Assembly (NCBI GenBank): GCA_020632925.1
Contig: JACKER010000007.1
Span: 496,001-560,000 of the forward strand
Source of the DNA: Alphaproteobacteria bacterium
GTDB taxonomy: Bacteria > Myxococcota_A > UBA796 > GCA-2862545
Direction of reading: 5' to 3'
Length of the DNA stretch: 64,000 bases
Position numbers and translations under genes: made by a program. Positions 56,210 through 64,000 of the stretch are shown in pieces. The notes below the pieces were generated by a model. That model saw nothing but the letters and a program-made list of their open reading frames with translations. It was not told the DNA's origin and did no database searches. Position 1 is the first letter of the stretch; each line of letters opens with the position of its first letter.

Positions 56210-59200
56210 GGCAGCCATCCGTGGGTGCGCAGGTGCCGGACCACGGGTCCGCGCGCCGCCGCCGACAGCTCCACCAGCTCCCGTCGACCGCCTTCGATCA
56301 GCCCCAGGCGTCGCAGCGCGCCCAGCTGACGCCGGAGCTCGGAGGGCTCGTCACCGGTGATCCGTGCCAGTCGCTCCGGCGTGACCTGACCGTGCAGCAC
56401 GACCTCCACCAACAGCCCGAGCAACGGCGTCGACAGGGCCGAGAGCGCCTCGTCGTCGGGGACGGTGGGCGTGCGAATGGTGAGCGTCGTGCCCTCCACG
56501 CCCTCGATCGCCGCGACCCAGCCGTAGAGCGCGGCGGCGATGTTGCCGTCGCTCTGATCGAAGAGCGCGGTGAACAGGCGCGCCTGGTTCCATCCCGACA
56601 GCTCGTCCTCGCTGCGCCCGTCGATCATCGCGGTGAGCCCGGTGGCCTTGTGGCGGGCGAGCACGATGTCCTTGAGGGTCTCGGCGTCGACCGGCCCCGT
56701 CCGCACGACGGCCAGCGCCTCCTCCTCGAGCGGCACGAGGCGCCGCCACAGCCCGAGCGGGGCCTCCCCGACCTCGATCACGAACAGCAGGCGGTCGCCG
56801 TAGGACTCGAGCACCTCGACCAGCTGCTCGAGCACCCGCAGGCCGCCGGTGGAGCGCTCCCACCACAGCTCCGCGTCGTGGAGCACGACGACACTGCCGT
56901 CGGCGAGGCCCTCCAGGAGCTCGTTGACGCTCCCCGAGAGGCGGAGCGCGTGCTCGAGGGCCGCGTGGAAGGCGGCGGGCTCGCAGGTGCCCCCGGTCGG
57001 GGGGGTGACCCGAACCACCCGGCGGCCGGCCAGGTGCCGCTCGACGGCGACCTCGAGGAGGGCGGTCCGACCCGATCCCGGCGCGCCGGTGACGATCAGG
57101 GCACCGCCGACGCCGCGGCCGTAGCGACCGATCGCCCGCTCGATGGCCTCGAGCTCCCGTCCGCGACCGACCCAGAACGCCGAGTGGACCGCGCTGCGTC
57201 CCAGGAAGAGCTGTCGGTAGTAGAAGGGCAGCGCCTCGAGGACCGACTGGCGCGGGGAGCACGCGTCGATCAGCTCGGTGACGGCGTCGGAGTGGAGCGG
57301 CTGCCCATCGCCCATCGTGCGCGCGAGCAGCAGGCCCGAGCTGCGCCGCCAGGTGAGGGAGACCAGCGCCTGGTTGGCGTCGTCCAGCAGTCGGCGCGTG
57401 AGGCGTCCGAACCGCGACAGGTCGGCGACGCGGCGCCCCTGGGACTCGAAGGACTCGGCCGTCCCCAGCGACACGCTGCCGTTCGTCAGGTCGATCACGT
57501 GCGACAGTCGTTGACCGATCCGCTCGGAGATCTGGCTCGGCAGGCCCTCCAGTCGTTCGAGCTCCGCGGAGAGCCGCTGCAGACCGTGCTCCACGACCGG
57601 CGAGAGCGTGGCCCGCACCTCGGCCTCGTCGGCCCCGGAGGTGGCGAGCTCGGTCAGGTTGAACGTCATGAGGCGCGTGACGTCCTCCGCGACGCTGCGG
57701 GCCCGCCGCTCGGCGCGTGGCGCCTCGGCCAGGATCTCGCGCGCCGGACCCACGAGCTCGCTGTCGACCAGGAACTGCAGGTGACGCCGCAGCGAGACCT
57801 CCGCCACCTCCAGGTCGGCGAGCGGATCGTTGCGGAGCGCGGCGATCGTGGCCTCTCGCGGCAGCACCATCGTCTCGGGGACGCTCGCGGTCGCCGCCTG
57901 GAGCGCCTGGTGCAATGCCTCCACCAGCGTCGTCTCGTCGAAGGGCTCGGTCGCGGGGTCGGCGTCGCTCAGGTGGGGGAGCGGCCCGTCCGCGGCGAGC
58001 GCGTCCCGGAAGGCCACGAGGCGGGCGTGCTGTGCACGGATCTCGGCGAGCACCCCGGCGGTGAGCGCGGCCCGCACCGCCTCGTCGGTGTCGTGGATCG
58101 CCGAGGCGAGCCGGATCTGGACGAGGCCCACCCTCGGCGCGAGGGCTGCCCGGTCGATGAGGAGGTGCTGCACCTCGGCGGCGCGCGCCGGTGCCTCGCG
58201 CAGGGTCTCGGGCAGCTGTCGGGTCGCGCGGGGCACCTTCCGCTCGCGTCGGGCGTGCCGGGTGAGATCGAGGCGGTCGAGGTCGTCGGCCACGTCCTGC
58301 TGGAGCTGGCGGGCGGCGAGGGGTGCGTGAGCGAGGAGCGAGTCCGCTGCGTGCTCCTCGGAGGCCTGGAGGCGGCGCACCGCGTCCGTGACGCGCTCGC
58401 GCTCGTCCGCCAGCAGATCGGCGTCGAGCTCGTGGTCGCGGAACCGACGCTGCAACGAGGCCAGGCTCTGCTTCACGAGGTTCAGGGTGCGCAGCAGCTC
58501 GTCGCCGAAGGTGACCTGGCGCTCGGCTGCGGCGCGCAGCGTCTCGAGCGCGATCTCCTTCGTCCGCCGCTCGAGCGCCCAGCGGAAGGTGCGCTGGTGG
58601 GGCACGCGGTACCGCACGAGCCCACCGCCGCCCAGCGAGCGCAGCCGCGACCAGGCCTTGTACACCCGCAGGGCGCGCCGATCGCCGTCCGCTGCCCGGA
58701 AGTCCTCGCGATCGCGCGCCACCACCAGGCGGCGGGGGCTGGTGCGGGCGAGCTCGGCGGTGGCGGTGAGCAGCTCGTCGACGGCGGCCTCGGCGCTCGC
58801 TCGGTCCCGGTTGCCGGCCTCCGTGCCGAGCGAGACCACGGCGTCCAGGGCGCGCCCGAGCACCGCGTCCGGCGCCCGGGTGAACGAGCGCTCCCGGCGG
58901 CGCGCTCCGGCCGCCTGCGTCGTGGCGAGCAACGCGTACTGCTCGTCGACCACGTCGCGCAGCGCCTCCACCAGCGCGGCCCTCGCCTCGATGCCGGGGC
59001 GCAGCGCCCGGTCCCGGAAGGCGGTCACCACCCGCAGGTGCTCCCGCGCGAACCAGCGCGCGAGCTCGGCGATGTCGGGCGTCTCGGAGACCCGGAGCGG
59101 CGGCAGCGCGATGTCCGCTCGCAGGCGGGTCTCCTCGGTGATGTCGCGCGGCAGCGTGCTGGCCGCGGTCACGCCGAAGCCGCTCGAGAACTGCGAGGAG

Positions 59201-61329
59201 GCCCGGACCAGGAGCACGGCGCCGAGGCGGGACACGAGCCGGTCGAGCTCGACGACGTCGCTAGCGGTGATCCGGTCGTGCGGCAGCCCCAGGACGACGA
59301 GGTCCGCTCCGGTCGAGGTCTCCGCGATCCGGTCCGCGTGGCTGCGCCGCTCGGCGCCGTTGTCCACCACCTTCACCCGCCCATCGACGCGCGCCGAAGC
59401 CAGCGTCTCCACGGTGCCGCGGTGGAGGGTGTCGACCACCGTGGAGTCGTCCGTCAGGGCCAGGAAGCGCAGCTTCGCGCGACGCCACTCCTCCGCCGAG
59501 GTCAGGTAGCGACTCAGGGCGACCTGGAGCGAGAGGCTCCCGGCGCGCGCCGTGCGCCACAGATCGATCTCCTGGTACTTCCCGAACCCGCGCTCCTTGT
59601 CGAACGCCAGACACACGACGTTGTAGTCCAGGCCGACCACGTCCTCGACGAAGGCGGCCAGATCCGCGGGACGGCTGGCGTGCTCGTGCCAGTCCAACAT
59701 GACGGTGTTCGGGTCCAGCCCCGCGAACCCGTGGTGGTGGCAGACCGCGGTCATCGTCGGGTACTTCGCCTCGGCGGTTCCCGAGGACGGAGGAAGGACC
59801 TTCCGGAAGAAGCCTTGTTGCGCGACGATCGGGTCGTGCTCGGGGGGTGGGGCCACCTCTCCCGACGCGCTGGGGAACTGCAGCTCGGTGGCCACGCCGC
59901 GGTGGCGGATCACGTCCCGACCGAACTCCAGCAGCGGTTCGCGCGCGGAGCCCTCGGGGTGGGTGAACACCAGGATGTTGGGTCGCCAGTTCCGCTGGTG
60001 CAGCGAGTCGGTCGCCAGCCGCTCGAGCCCGTTGCGGACGACGCTGGACCACACGCCGAGCCAGGCGTCGCCGGTCTCGAGCTGGAGCTCGCGGCGCTTG
60101 AGCACGACGAACAGGGCGGCCATCAGCACGACCGCGCCGAACATGGCGACGAGATCGAGCCAGATCATCAGGACGGCGCAGGTGAGGACGCCGATGACGG
60201 GGATGATCCGCGGGATCCGGAAGTCCGGGCGGAAGTCCGGGCTCGCCCACATCTCGAAGGTGGCGGAGAGGTTGAGGAAGCCGTAGGTCGCGATGAAGAA
60301 CACGCTGACCACGCGGGCGATCGCGTCGAGCTCCCCGATCAGGATGCCGACCTCGCCGATGATGCAGGCGAGGATCAAGGCGTAGCGGGGCTCCTGGCTC
60401 GGGCCGTGGCCGACGCCGAAGATGCGTGGCGTGACGTGGTCCAGCGAGAGCGCCTGGAGGATGCGGGGCGCGCCGAGGATCGAGCCGAGCGCGCTCGAGA
60501 TCGTGGCGCCCCAGATGCCGCCGACCACCAGGTGGGGTGACCACGCGATCTTGAGGAGCACGGCGCCGTCGCTGCGCAGCAGCTCCGGGTTCACGCGGAA
60601 CGCGAAGTAGATGGCGAGCCCCAGGTAGACCACGAGCCCGGTCGCGATGGCGAGCACGGTCCCGACGGGGATCGACCGGCGCGGATCGCGCAGATCGCCC
60701 GACATGTTCACGCCCGCCGTGAAGCCGGTGACCGCCGGGAAGAAGATTCCGAAGAGGACCGTCGCGGGCTCCGCGCCGGGGGCGGGCACCAGCATCGGCG
60801 CCGCGGGGACCTCGGGGGACCCCAGGAAGATCGACGCCAGCGATCCCGCGATCAGCGCGAGGATCAGGTACTGCGTGCGGATCGCGAGCGACGTGCTGAC
60901 GAAGGTCACGATGGTCAGCAGGACCAGCGAGATCGTCCCGCACAGCCGGATGGCGTCGAGTGTCTTCGGGAAGCCGAAGAAGTCGAGGAAGCTCTCGGAG
61001 AAGCCGATCAGGTAGAGGCTGATCGAGAACGAGAGCCCGGTGAACAGCGCCAGCCCGAGCGTCCCGCCCATCGCCAGCCCCATGGTGCGGGAGACGATGT
61101 AGTAGGCGCCGCCTGCCTCGACGCGCTTGTCCGTGGCGATCGAGCTGACGGAGAGCCCGGTCGTCACCGAGATCACGTGGGCGGCGAGGATGATGCCGAC
61201 GACCAGGTACAGCCCGGCGTTCCCGACGATCCACGGGAGCCGCATGTACATGATGACGCCGAGGATCGTCAGCAGGGACGGGGTGTAGACCCCACCGAAC
61301 GTGCCGAACTTCGTCGCTCCGGAAGCCAG
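56206..61329 (-). CDS. cation-chloride cotransporter-like carrier fused to C-terminal ATPase
   Basis: 1707 residues. Residues ~1-430 are an APC-superfamily carrier of the SLC12 type: KFGTFGGVYTPSLLTILGVIM, GGAYYIVSRTMG, FFPAVTGFTAGVNMSGDL, about 12 helices. Residues ~430-700 resemble the SLC12 C-terminal cytosolic domain (LVVLGLPHDRIT). A long helical, Leu/Arg/Glu-rich region (~730-1350) follows, then an ATPase with Walker A GAPGSGRTALLE (~1414) and Walker B-like VVLHDAELWW, ending in a winged-helix-like segment. No ATG is available; CTG at 61329 has GGAGG eight bases upstream and restores the family N terminus. Confidence 0.83.
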   Translation of the reverse strand: MASGATKFGTFGGVYTPSLLTILGVIMYMRLPWIVGNAGLYLVVGIILAAHVISVTTGLSVSSIATDKRVEAGGAYYIVSRTMGLAMGGTLGLALFTGLSFSISLYLIGFSESFLDFFGFPKTLDAIRLCGTISLVLLTIVTFVSTSLAIRTQYLILALIAGSLASIFLGSPEVPAAPMLVPAPGAEPATVLFGIFFPAVTGFTAGVNMSGDLRDPRRSIPVGTVLAIATGLVVYLGLAIYFAFRVNPELLRSDGAVLLKIAWSPHLVVGGIWGATISSALGSILGAPRILQALSLDHVTPRIFGVGHGPSQEPRYALILACIIGEVGILIGELDAIARVVSVFFIATYGFLNLSATFEMWASPDFRPDFRIPRIIPVIGVLTCAVLMIWLDLVAMFGAVVLMAALFVVLKRRELQLETGDAWLGVWSSVVRNGLERLATDSLHQRNWRPNILVFTHPEGSAREPLLEFGRDVIRHRGVATELQFPSASGEVAPPPEHDPIVAQQGFFRKVLPPSSGTAEAKYPTMTAVCHHHGFAGLDPNTVMLDWHEHASRPADLAAFVEDVVGLDYNVVCLAFDKERGFGKYQEIDLWRTARAGSLSLQVALSRYLTSAEEWRRAKLRFLALTDDSTVVDTLHRGTVETLASARVDGRVKVVDNGAERRSHADRIAETSTGADLVVLGLPHDRITASDVVELDRLVSRLGAVLLVRASSQFSSGFGVTAASTLPRDITEETRLRADIALPPLRVSETPDIAELARWFAREHLRVVTAFRDRALRPGIEARAALVEALRDVVDEQYALLATTQAAGARRRERSFTRAPDAVLGRALDAVVSLGTEAGNRDRASAEAAVDELLTATAELARTSPRRLVVARDREDFRAADGDRRALRVYKAWSRLRSLGGGGLVRYRVPHQRTFRWALERRTKEIALETLRAAAERQVTFGDELLRTLNLVKQSLASLQRRFRDHELDADLLADERERVTDAVRRLQASEEHAADSLLAHAPLAARQLQQDVADDLDRLDLTRHARRERKVPRATRQLPETLREAPARAAEVQHLLIDRAALAPRVGLVQIRLASAIHDTDEAVRAALTAGVLAEIRAQHARLVAFRDALAADGPLPHLSDADPATEPFDETTLVEALHQALQAATASVPETMVLPREATIAALRNDPLADLEVAEVSLRRHLQFLVDSELVGPAREILAEAPRAERRARSVAEDVTRLMTFNLTELATSGADEAEVRATLSPVVEHGLQRLSAELERLEGLPSQISERIGQRLSHVIDLTNGSVSLGTAESFESQGRRVADLSRFGRLTRRLLDDANQALVSLTWRRSSGLLLARTMGDGQPLHSDAVTELIDACSPRQSVLEALPFYYRQLFLGRSAVHSAFWVGRGRELEAIERAIGRYGRGVGGALIVTGAPGSGRTALLEVAVERHLAGRRVVRVTPPTGGTCEPAAFHAALEHALRLSGSVNELLEGLADGSVVVLHDAELWWERSTGGLRVLEQLVEVLESYGDRLLFVIEVGEAPLGLWRRLVPLEEEALAVVRTGPVDAETLKDIVLARHKATGLTAMIDGRSEDELSGWNQARLFTALFDQSDGNIAAALYGWVAAIEGVEGTTLTIRTPTVPDDEALSALSTPLLGLLVEVVLHGQVTPERLARITGDEPSELRRQLGALRRLGLIEGGRRELVELSAAARGPVVRHLRTHGWLP

Positions 61330-61337
61330 GGTTCCGT

Positions 61338-61342
61338 CCTCC
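61338..61342 (-). promoter_or_regulatory. Shine-Dalgarno deciding a CTG start
   Basis: On the minus strand GGAGG lies eight bases before CTG at 61329. The nearest ATG (61357) is out of frame, and the first in-frame ATG (61251) would delete the conserved first transmembrane motif. Confidence 0.55.
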
Positions 61343-61395
61343 GCGAGCCGCCACCATACAACGCACTTTCAGCGCACGTCGGCCCTCGGCTCCTC

Positions 61396-62862
61396 TCAGA
61401 ACTGGAAGTAGATGAACGGGCTGTCGACCCAGTGCCCGAGCAGGAGCACCCCGAACACCAGGGCGTAGTCGAGACCCCAGCGGGTCGCGGTCGCGCGCTC
61501 TGCCAGCCAGGTGACCCACGCGGGACGACGCCGGAGCGTCTCGACGACCTCGACCACGGGGATCAGCAGTACGCAGAACCCGAACATCCAGGGATCGAGG
61601 TCCACCCGGTTGAGGAAGAGCCCGAGCGCGACGGGGTCGCCGAAGTGCGCCCAGCCATCGCCGACCCGGGTGTACAGCGTCCAGGTGTCCGTCGCCGATC
61701 GGGCGCGGAACGGCACGATCGTGATCCACCACAGCACCTGGGTGCTCGCGATCGCCACGGCTGCGTGCAGCCAGGGCACGGACGCGAGCCCGGTCGCCGC
61801 GGAGGCCCGGTCGCGCAGCGGCTTCGTCCAGCGGTCGAACAGCAGGGCCACGCCGTTGAGCGCTCCCCACAGCGCGAAGCGCCACTCGGCCCCGTGCCAG
61901 AGGCCGGAGAGCACGAACACGACCATCACGTTGAAGACCCAGCGCGGCTGGCTGACGCGGTTGCCGCCGAGCGGGTGGTACAGGTAGTCGCGGAACCAGG
62001 TGGTGAGCGACACGTGCCACCGGGTCCACATCTCCGTCATCGACCTGCTGCCGTAGGGGTGGTCGAAGTTGTTCATCAGCTCGACGCCGAAGATGCGCGC
62101 GACGCCGACCGCGATGTCGCTGTACCCGCTGAAGTCGCAGTACACCTGCCACGAGAAGAAGATCGTGGCGATCACGATCGCGAAGCCCGAGTACGCGGTC
62201 GGTTCCTCGTAGACGTGGTCCACCAGCAGCCGCAGCCGGTCGGCCACCACGACCTTCTTGAACATCCCCCAGGCTGCCAGCCGCAGGCCCTTCGCCATGC
62301 GGTCCAGGTCGAAGCCGGGCAGGCGCATCAGCTGCGGGACGAGGGTGGTCGCCCGCTCGATCGGACCCGCCACCAGCTGCGGGAAGAAGGAGACGAAGAG
62401 GGCGAAGGTCCACAGCGAGCGGATCGCCTTCAGGTTCCCGCGGTACACGTCGATCGCCGTCGACATGGCCTGGAAGGTGTAGAAGCTGATCCCCACCGGG
62501 AGCACGAGATCGAGCATCGGCACCGGCCAGCCGAGCCCCGTCGCCACGGCTACCGCCCCCGCGGAGCCGTTCAGCAGGTTCCAGTACTTGAACAGGAAGA
62601 GCACGCCGAGGTTGCTGCACAGCGTGACCGTCAGCCAGGCGCGCTTGCCGGCGACGGTGGGCGCGTCCTCGATCCGCATCCCCACGAACCAGTCGAGGGT
62701 CGTGGTCGCTGCCATGAGCAGGCCGTACTCGGGCTTCCAGGTGCAGTAGAAGACGTAGCTGGCGACGAGCAGGACCCAGCGGCGCCCCGCGGCCGGAGCG
62801 ATCGCCCAGGCCGCGACGACCGCGGGCAGGAACAGGGCGAACGCGAGGCTGTTGAACAGCAC
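61396..62862 (-). CDS. MBOAT-family O-acyltransferase (AlgI type)
   Basis: 488 residues with about 11 membrane helices. The MBOAT catalytic His is in FVLSGLWHGAEWRF; FYTFQAMSTAIDVYRG, FFPQLVAGPIERA, CDFSGYSDIAVGVARIFG and WHVSLTTWFRDYLY are AlgI/DltB-like blocks. It moves an acyl (usually acetyl) group across the inner membrane to an exported polymer. GTG start just upstream of FNSLAFALFLP; the frame is open further but lacks homology. One base separates it from the esterase stop; an SGNH-like gene lies two genes up. Confidence 0.92.
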   Translation of the reverse strand: MLFNSLAFALFLPAVVAAWAIAPAAGRRWVLLVASYVFYCTWKPEYGLLMAATTTLDWFVGMRIEDAPTVAGKRAWLTVTLCSNLGVLFLFKYWNLLNGSAGAVAVATGLGWPVPMLDLVLPVGISFYTFQAMSTAIDVYRGNLKAIRSLWTFALFVSFFPQLVAGPIERATTLVPQLMRLPGFDLDRMAKGLRLAAWGMFKKVVVADRLRLLVDHVYEEPTAYSGFAIVIATIFFSWQVYCDFSGYSDIAVGVARIFGVELMNNFDHPYGSRSMTEMWTRWHVSLTTWFRDYLYHPLGGNRVSQPRWVFNVMVVFVLSGLWHGAEWRFALWGALNGVALLFDRWTKPLRDRASAATGLASVPWLHAAVAIASTQVLWWITIVPFRARSATDTWTLYTRVGDGWAHFGDPVALGLFLNRVDLDPWMFGFCVLLIPVVEVVETLRRRPAWVTWLAERATATRWGLDYALVFGVLLLGHWVDSPFIYFQF

Positions 62863-62863
62863 G

Positions 62864-63751
62864 TCAGTTCGTGGCGGTCGGGCTGGTCGCCTCGGTGAGG
62901 GGATCGGCTTGATCCAGGAACTCGAGCAGCGCGCCGGTGGCGTCGGCGTCGGTGCCCGCCGAGTGGATGCCGCCGGGCCACATGTGGCCCCACCCATCGA
63001 CCAGGCAGAGCTCGGTCGCGGCTTCGCAGTCCCAGCGGCGGCAGTTGGTGTCCCCGCGCTGCTCGAACTCGGGCGCGGCGTCGGAGCAGCGGTTTCGCTC
63101 CCGCCACAGCGCCATGGTGTCGTCGACGCTGGTGAACGAGATGCCGCGCCCGGGCGTCCCGACGCCGCCGTCCATGGGGACCGTGGTGTCCGCGGTGCCG
63201 TGGTAGTGGCGGACGGGGACCGGCTCCCCCTCGCAGCTGTCCACCATCAGCGGACCCGAGGACACGCCCAGCACGTCCACCATCGTGCCCTCGCAGGCCC
63301 AGCGGTGACCCATCATCGCGCCGTTGCTGAAGCCCGTGGCCAGGATGCGCCGCCCGCACACCTTGTCGCTCACGTCCTTCGCAACGGACTCGAGGAACGC
63401 CACGTCGTCGGGGCCTCCCCACGCAGGTCCCGCGTTCCAGTCGCGCAACGGGAAGCCGAGCCCGTTCGGGTACACGACGACGAAGCCGAGCGCGTCGGCC
63501 GCGTCGAGGTAGCCCGTCACCTCCACCATCTTCGGCCCCGTCATGCCCGCCCCGTGCAGGACGAACACGATGTCGCGGGGGCCGGTCGAGTCGGGCACGT
63601 ACACGTACGGGCGCCGCGTGCCGCTGTCGTCGGGGTGCTCGACCGTGCGGTACAGCCCCGGGTCCGGCCAGTCCCCGCACGGATCGTCGAGCGTCGGCAG
63701 CTCGGGGATGCAGGCGACGGACACGAGAGCGACCAGCGCGGAACGGTTCAT
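62864..63751 (-). CDS. PHB-depolymerase/feruloyl-esterase family lipoprotein
   Basis: 295 residues. Signal peptide with lipobox VSVAC (Cys at 14). An alpha/beta-hydrolase of the LpqC/PHB depolymerase type: oxyanion HGAG (FVLHGAGMTGPK), nucleophile Ser in ATGFSNGAMMG, His in GWGHMWPGG. It should cleave esters outside the cytoplasm. Lying between two acyltransfer genes, it may trim the acylated polymer. ATG at 63751, ten bases after the upstream stop. Confidence 0.85.
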   Translation of the reverse strand: MNRSALVALVSVACIPELPTLDDPCGDWPDPGLYRTVEHPDDSGTRRPYVYVPDSTGPRDIVFVLHGAGMTGPKMVEVTGYLDAADALGFVVVYPNGLGFPLRDWNAGPAWGGPDDVAFLESVAKDVSDKVCGRRILATGFSNGAMMGHRWACEGTMVDVLGVSSGPLMVDSCEGEPVPVRHYHGTADTTVPMDGGVGTPGRGISFTSVDDTMALWRERNRCSDAAPEFEQRGDTNCRRWDCEAATELCLVDGWGHMWPGGIHSAGTDADATGALLEFLDQADPLTEATSPTATN

Positions 63752-63761
63752 CGGGCCGCTC

Positions 63762-64000
63762 CTAACGCCCGGCGCCGATGATGCCGAGCCGCACGAGGTC
63801 CCTCCCCAGGGTGAGGGTGAACGCCCGCTTCCCGACGACCGAGAGGTGGTCGCCGTCCCCGAACATCCGCGGGTCCCGGAAGTAGAGCGACTCGTAGTCC
63901 AGCTCGTCCACGCCACCCCCCTGCCGGAGCTCCTCGAACAGGTCGTCGCGCAGCTTCGGGTCGCCGCCGAGCGCACGGGAGACCCGAGCATACGGACCGG
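63762..64000 (-). CDS. SGNH/AlgJ-like protein, C-terminal part (runs off window)
   Basis: Only the last 78 codons are present. The translation ends in MFGDGDHLSVVGKRAFTLTLGRDL, the typical Asp-x-x-His block IV of SGNH hydrolases and of AlgJ/AlgX/DltD-type proteins that pair with MBOAT enzymes. That places it as the periplasmic partner delivering the acyl group. The 5' end and start are outside the window. Confidence 0.7.
   Translation of the reverse strand, partial: GPYARVSRALGGDPKLRDDLFEELRQGGGVDELDYESLYFRDPRMFGDGDHLSVVGKRAFTLTLGRDLVRLGIIGAGR

Noticed and set aside
56221..60540. 1439-codon open frame on the plus strand opposite the transporter-ATPase gene
   Set aside because: A GC-rich antisense shadow: composition is Arg/Gly/His/Glu-rich without any recognised motif, and the minus-strand frame has clear domains.
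61329..61357. ATG at 61357 as the start of the transporter gene
   Set aside because: It is out of frame with the carrier by one base; using it would need a frameshift, whereas CTG with GGAGG is in frame.

Overview
The window is very GC-rich (roughly 70%), gene-dense bacterial chromosome. Features that recur in Myxococcota (the former Deltaproteobacteria such as myxobacteria) are common: short lipoproteins with Thr/Asp-rich linkers, a secreted metalloprotease with a MYXO-CTERM-like tail, a MopE/RCC1-type lipoprotein, several Hanks-type Ser/Thr kinases, hybrid histidine kinases, PlsB, a type 2 isopentenyl-diphosphate isomerase and a SUF-only Fe-S locus. The lineage is inferred from gene style, not from a marker gene. 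I see no tRNA, rRNA, CRISPR array, insertion sequence, integrase or phage gene. No stretch longer than 300 bases lacks a gene; the longest gap is 7363-7614.

Layout. 1-1403 (minus): end-truncated Ser/Thr kinase and a putative outer-membrane protein. 1604-4914 (plus): ssb, a deoxynucleoside kinase, panB-panC and a small membrane protein. 4919-9772 (minus): a 2-isopropylmalate-synthase-type enzyme, a thiolase, a LeuB/isocitrate-dehydrogenase-type enzyme and idi type 2. 9839-13864 (plus): a propeller lipoprotein, a double cyclic-nucleotide-binding protein, an SCP2-domain protein and an LRR protein. 13883-17397 (minus): small lipoproteins and plsB. 17465-20311 (plus): kinase-ATPase-helical-repeat signalling protein. 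20318-21895 (minus): MYXO-CTERM metalloprotease. 22030-24972 (plus): a caspase-like domain fused to a TonB-dependent receptor. 24962-28525 (minus): glycosyltransferase and two transsulfuration enzymes. 28617-32481 (plus): an aldehyde-dehydrogenase-fold protein without its catalytic residues, a SlyD-like isomerase and a hybrid kinase. 32471-41017 is mostly minus: a Ser/Thr kinase, then (promoter to terminus) a pyrophosphatase-like protein, a membrane histidine kinase, a lipoprotein, an ECF sigma factor, a putative anti-sigma factor, a second caspase-like protein with a barrel-like C terminus, and a MopE/RCC1 lipoprotein. 41073-46971 (plus): FG-GAP/ASPIC lipoprotein, nuclease/phosphatase-fold membrane protein, arylsulfotransferase-like protein and a hybrid kinase. 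46928-48441 (minus): metallophosphoesterase and YhhN-type protein. 48510-50333 (plus): WD40-like protein. 50422-55309 (plus): Rrf2 regulator with sufB-sufC-sufD-sufS. 55487-61329 (minus): MscS-like protein and a 1707-residue fusion of a cation-chloride-cotransporter-type carrier with an ATPase. 61396-64000 (minus): MBOAT acyltransferase, esterase lipoprotein and a truncated SGNH-like protein, which looks like a polymer acylation locus.

The strongest novelty candidates are the two caspase-like proteins that carry membrane-barrel C termini (one TonB-receptor type, one in an ECF sigma/anti-sigma operon), the transporter-ATPase fusion, and the aldehyde dehydrogenase in which both catalytic Cys and Glu are replaced at exactly conserved spacing. 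Genes are packed with 1-4 base start/stop overlaps (ATGA, GTGA, TTGA, CTGA, TGATG). Several promoters appear to have the -10 box only 6-7 bases from the start codon, which suggests leaderless transcripts.
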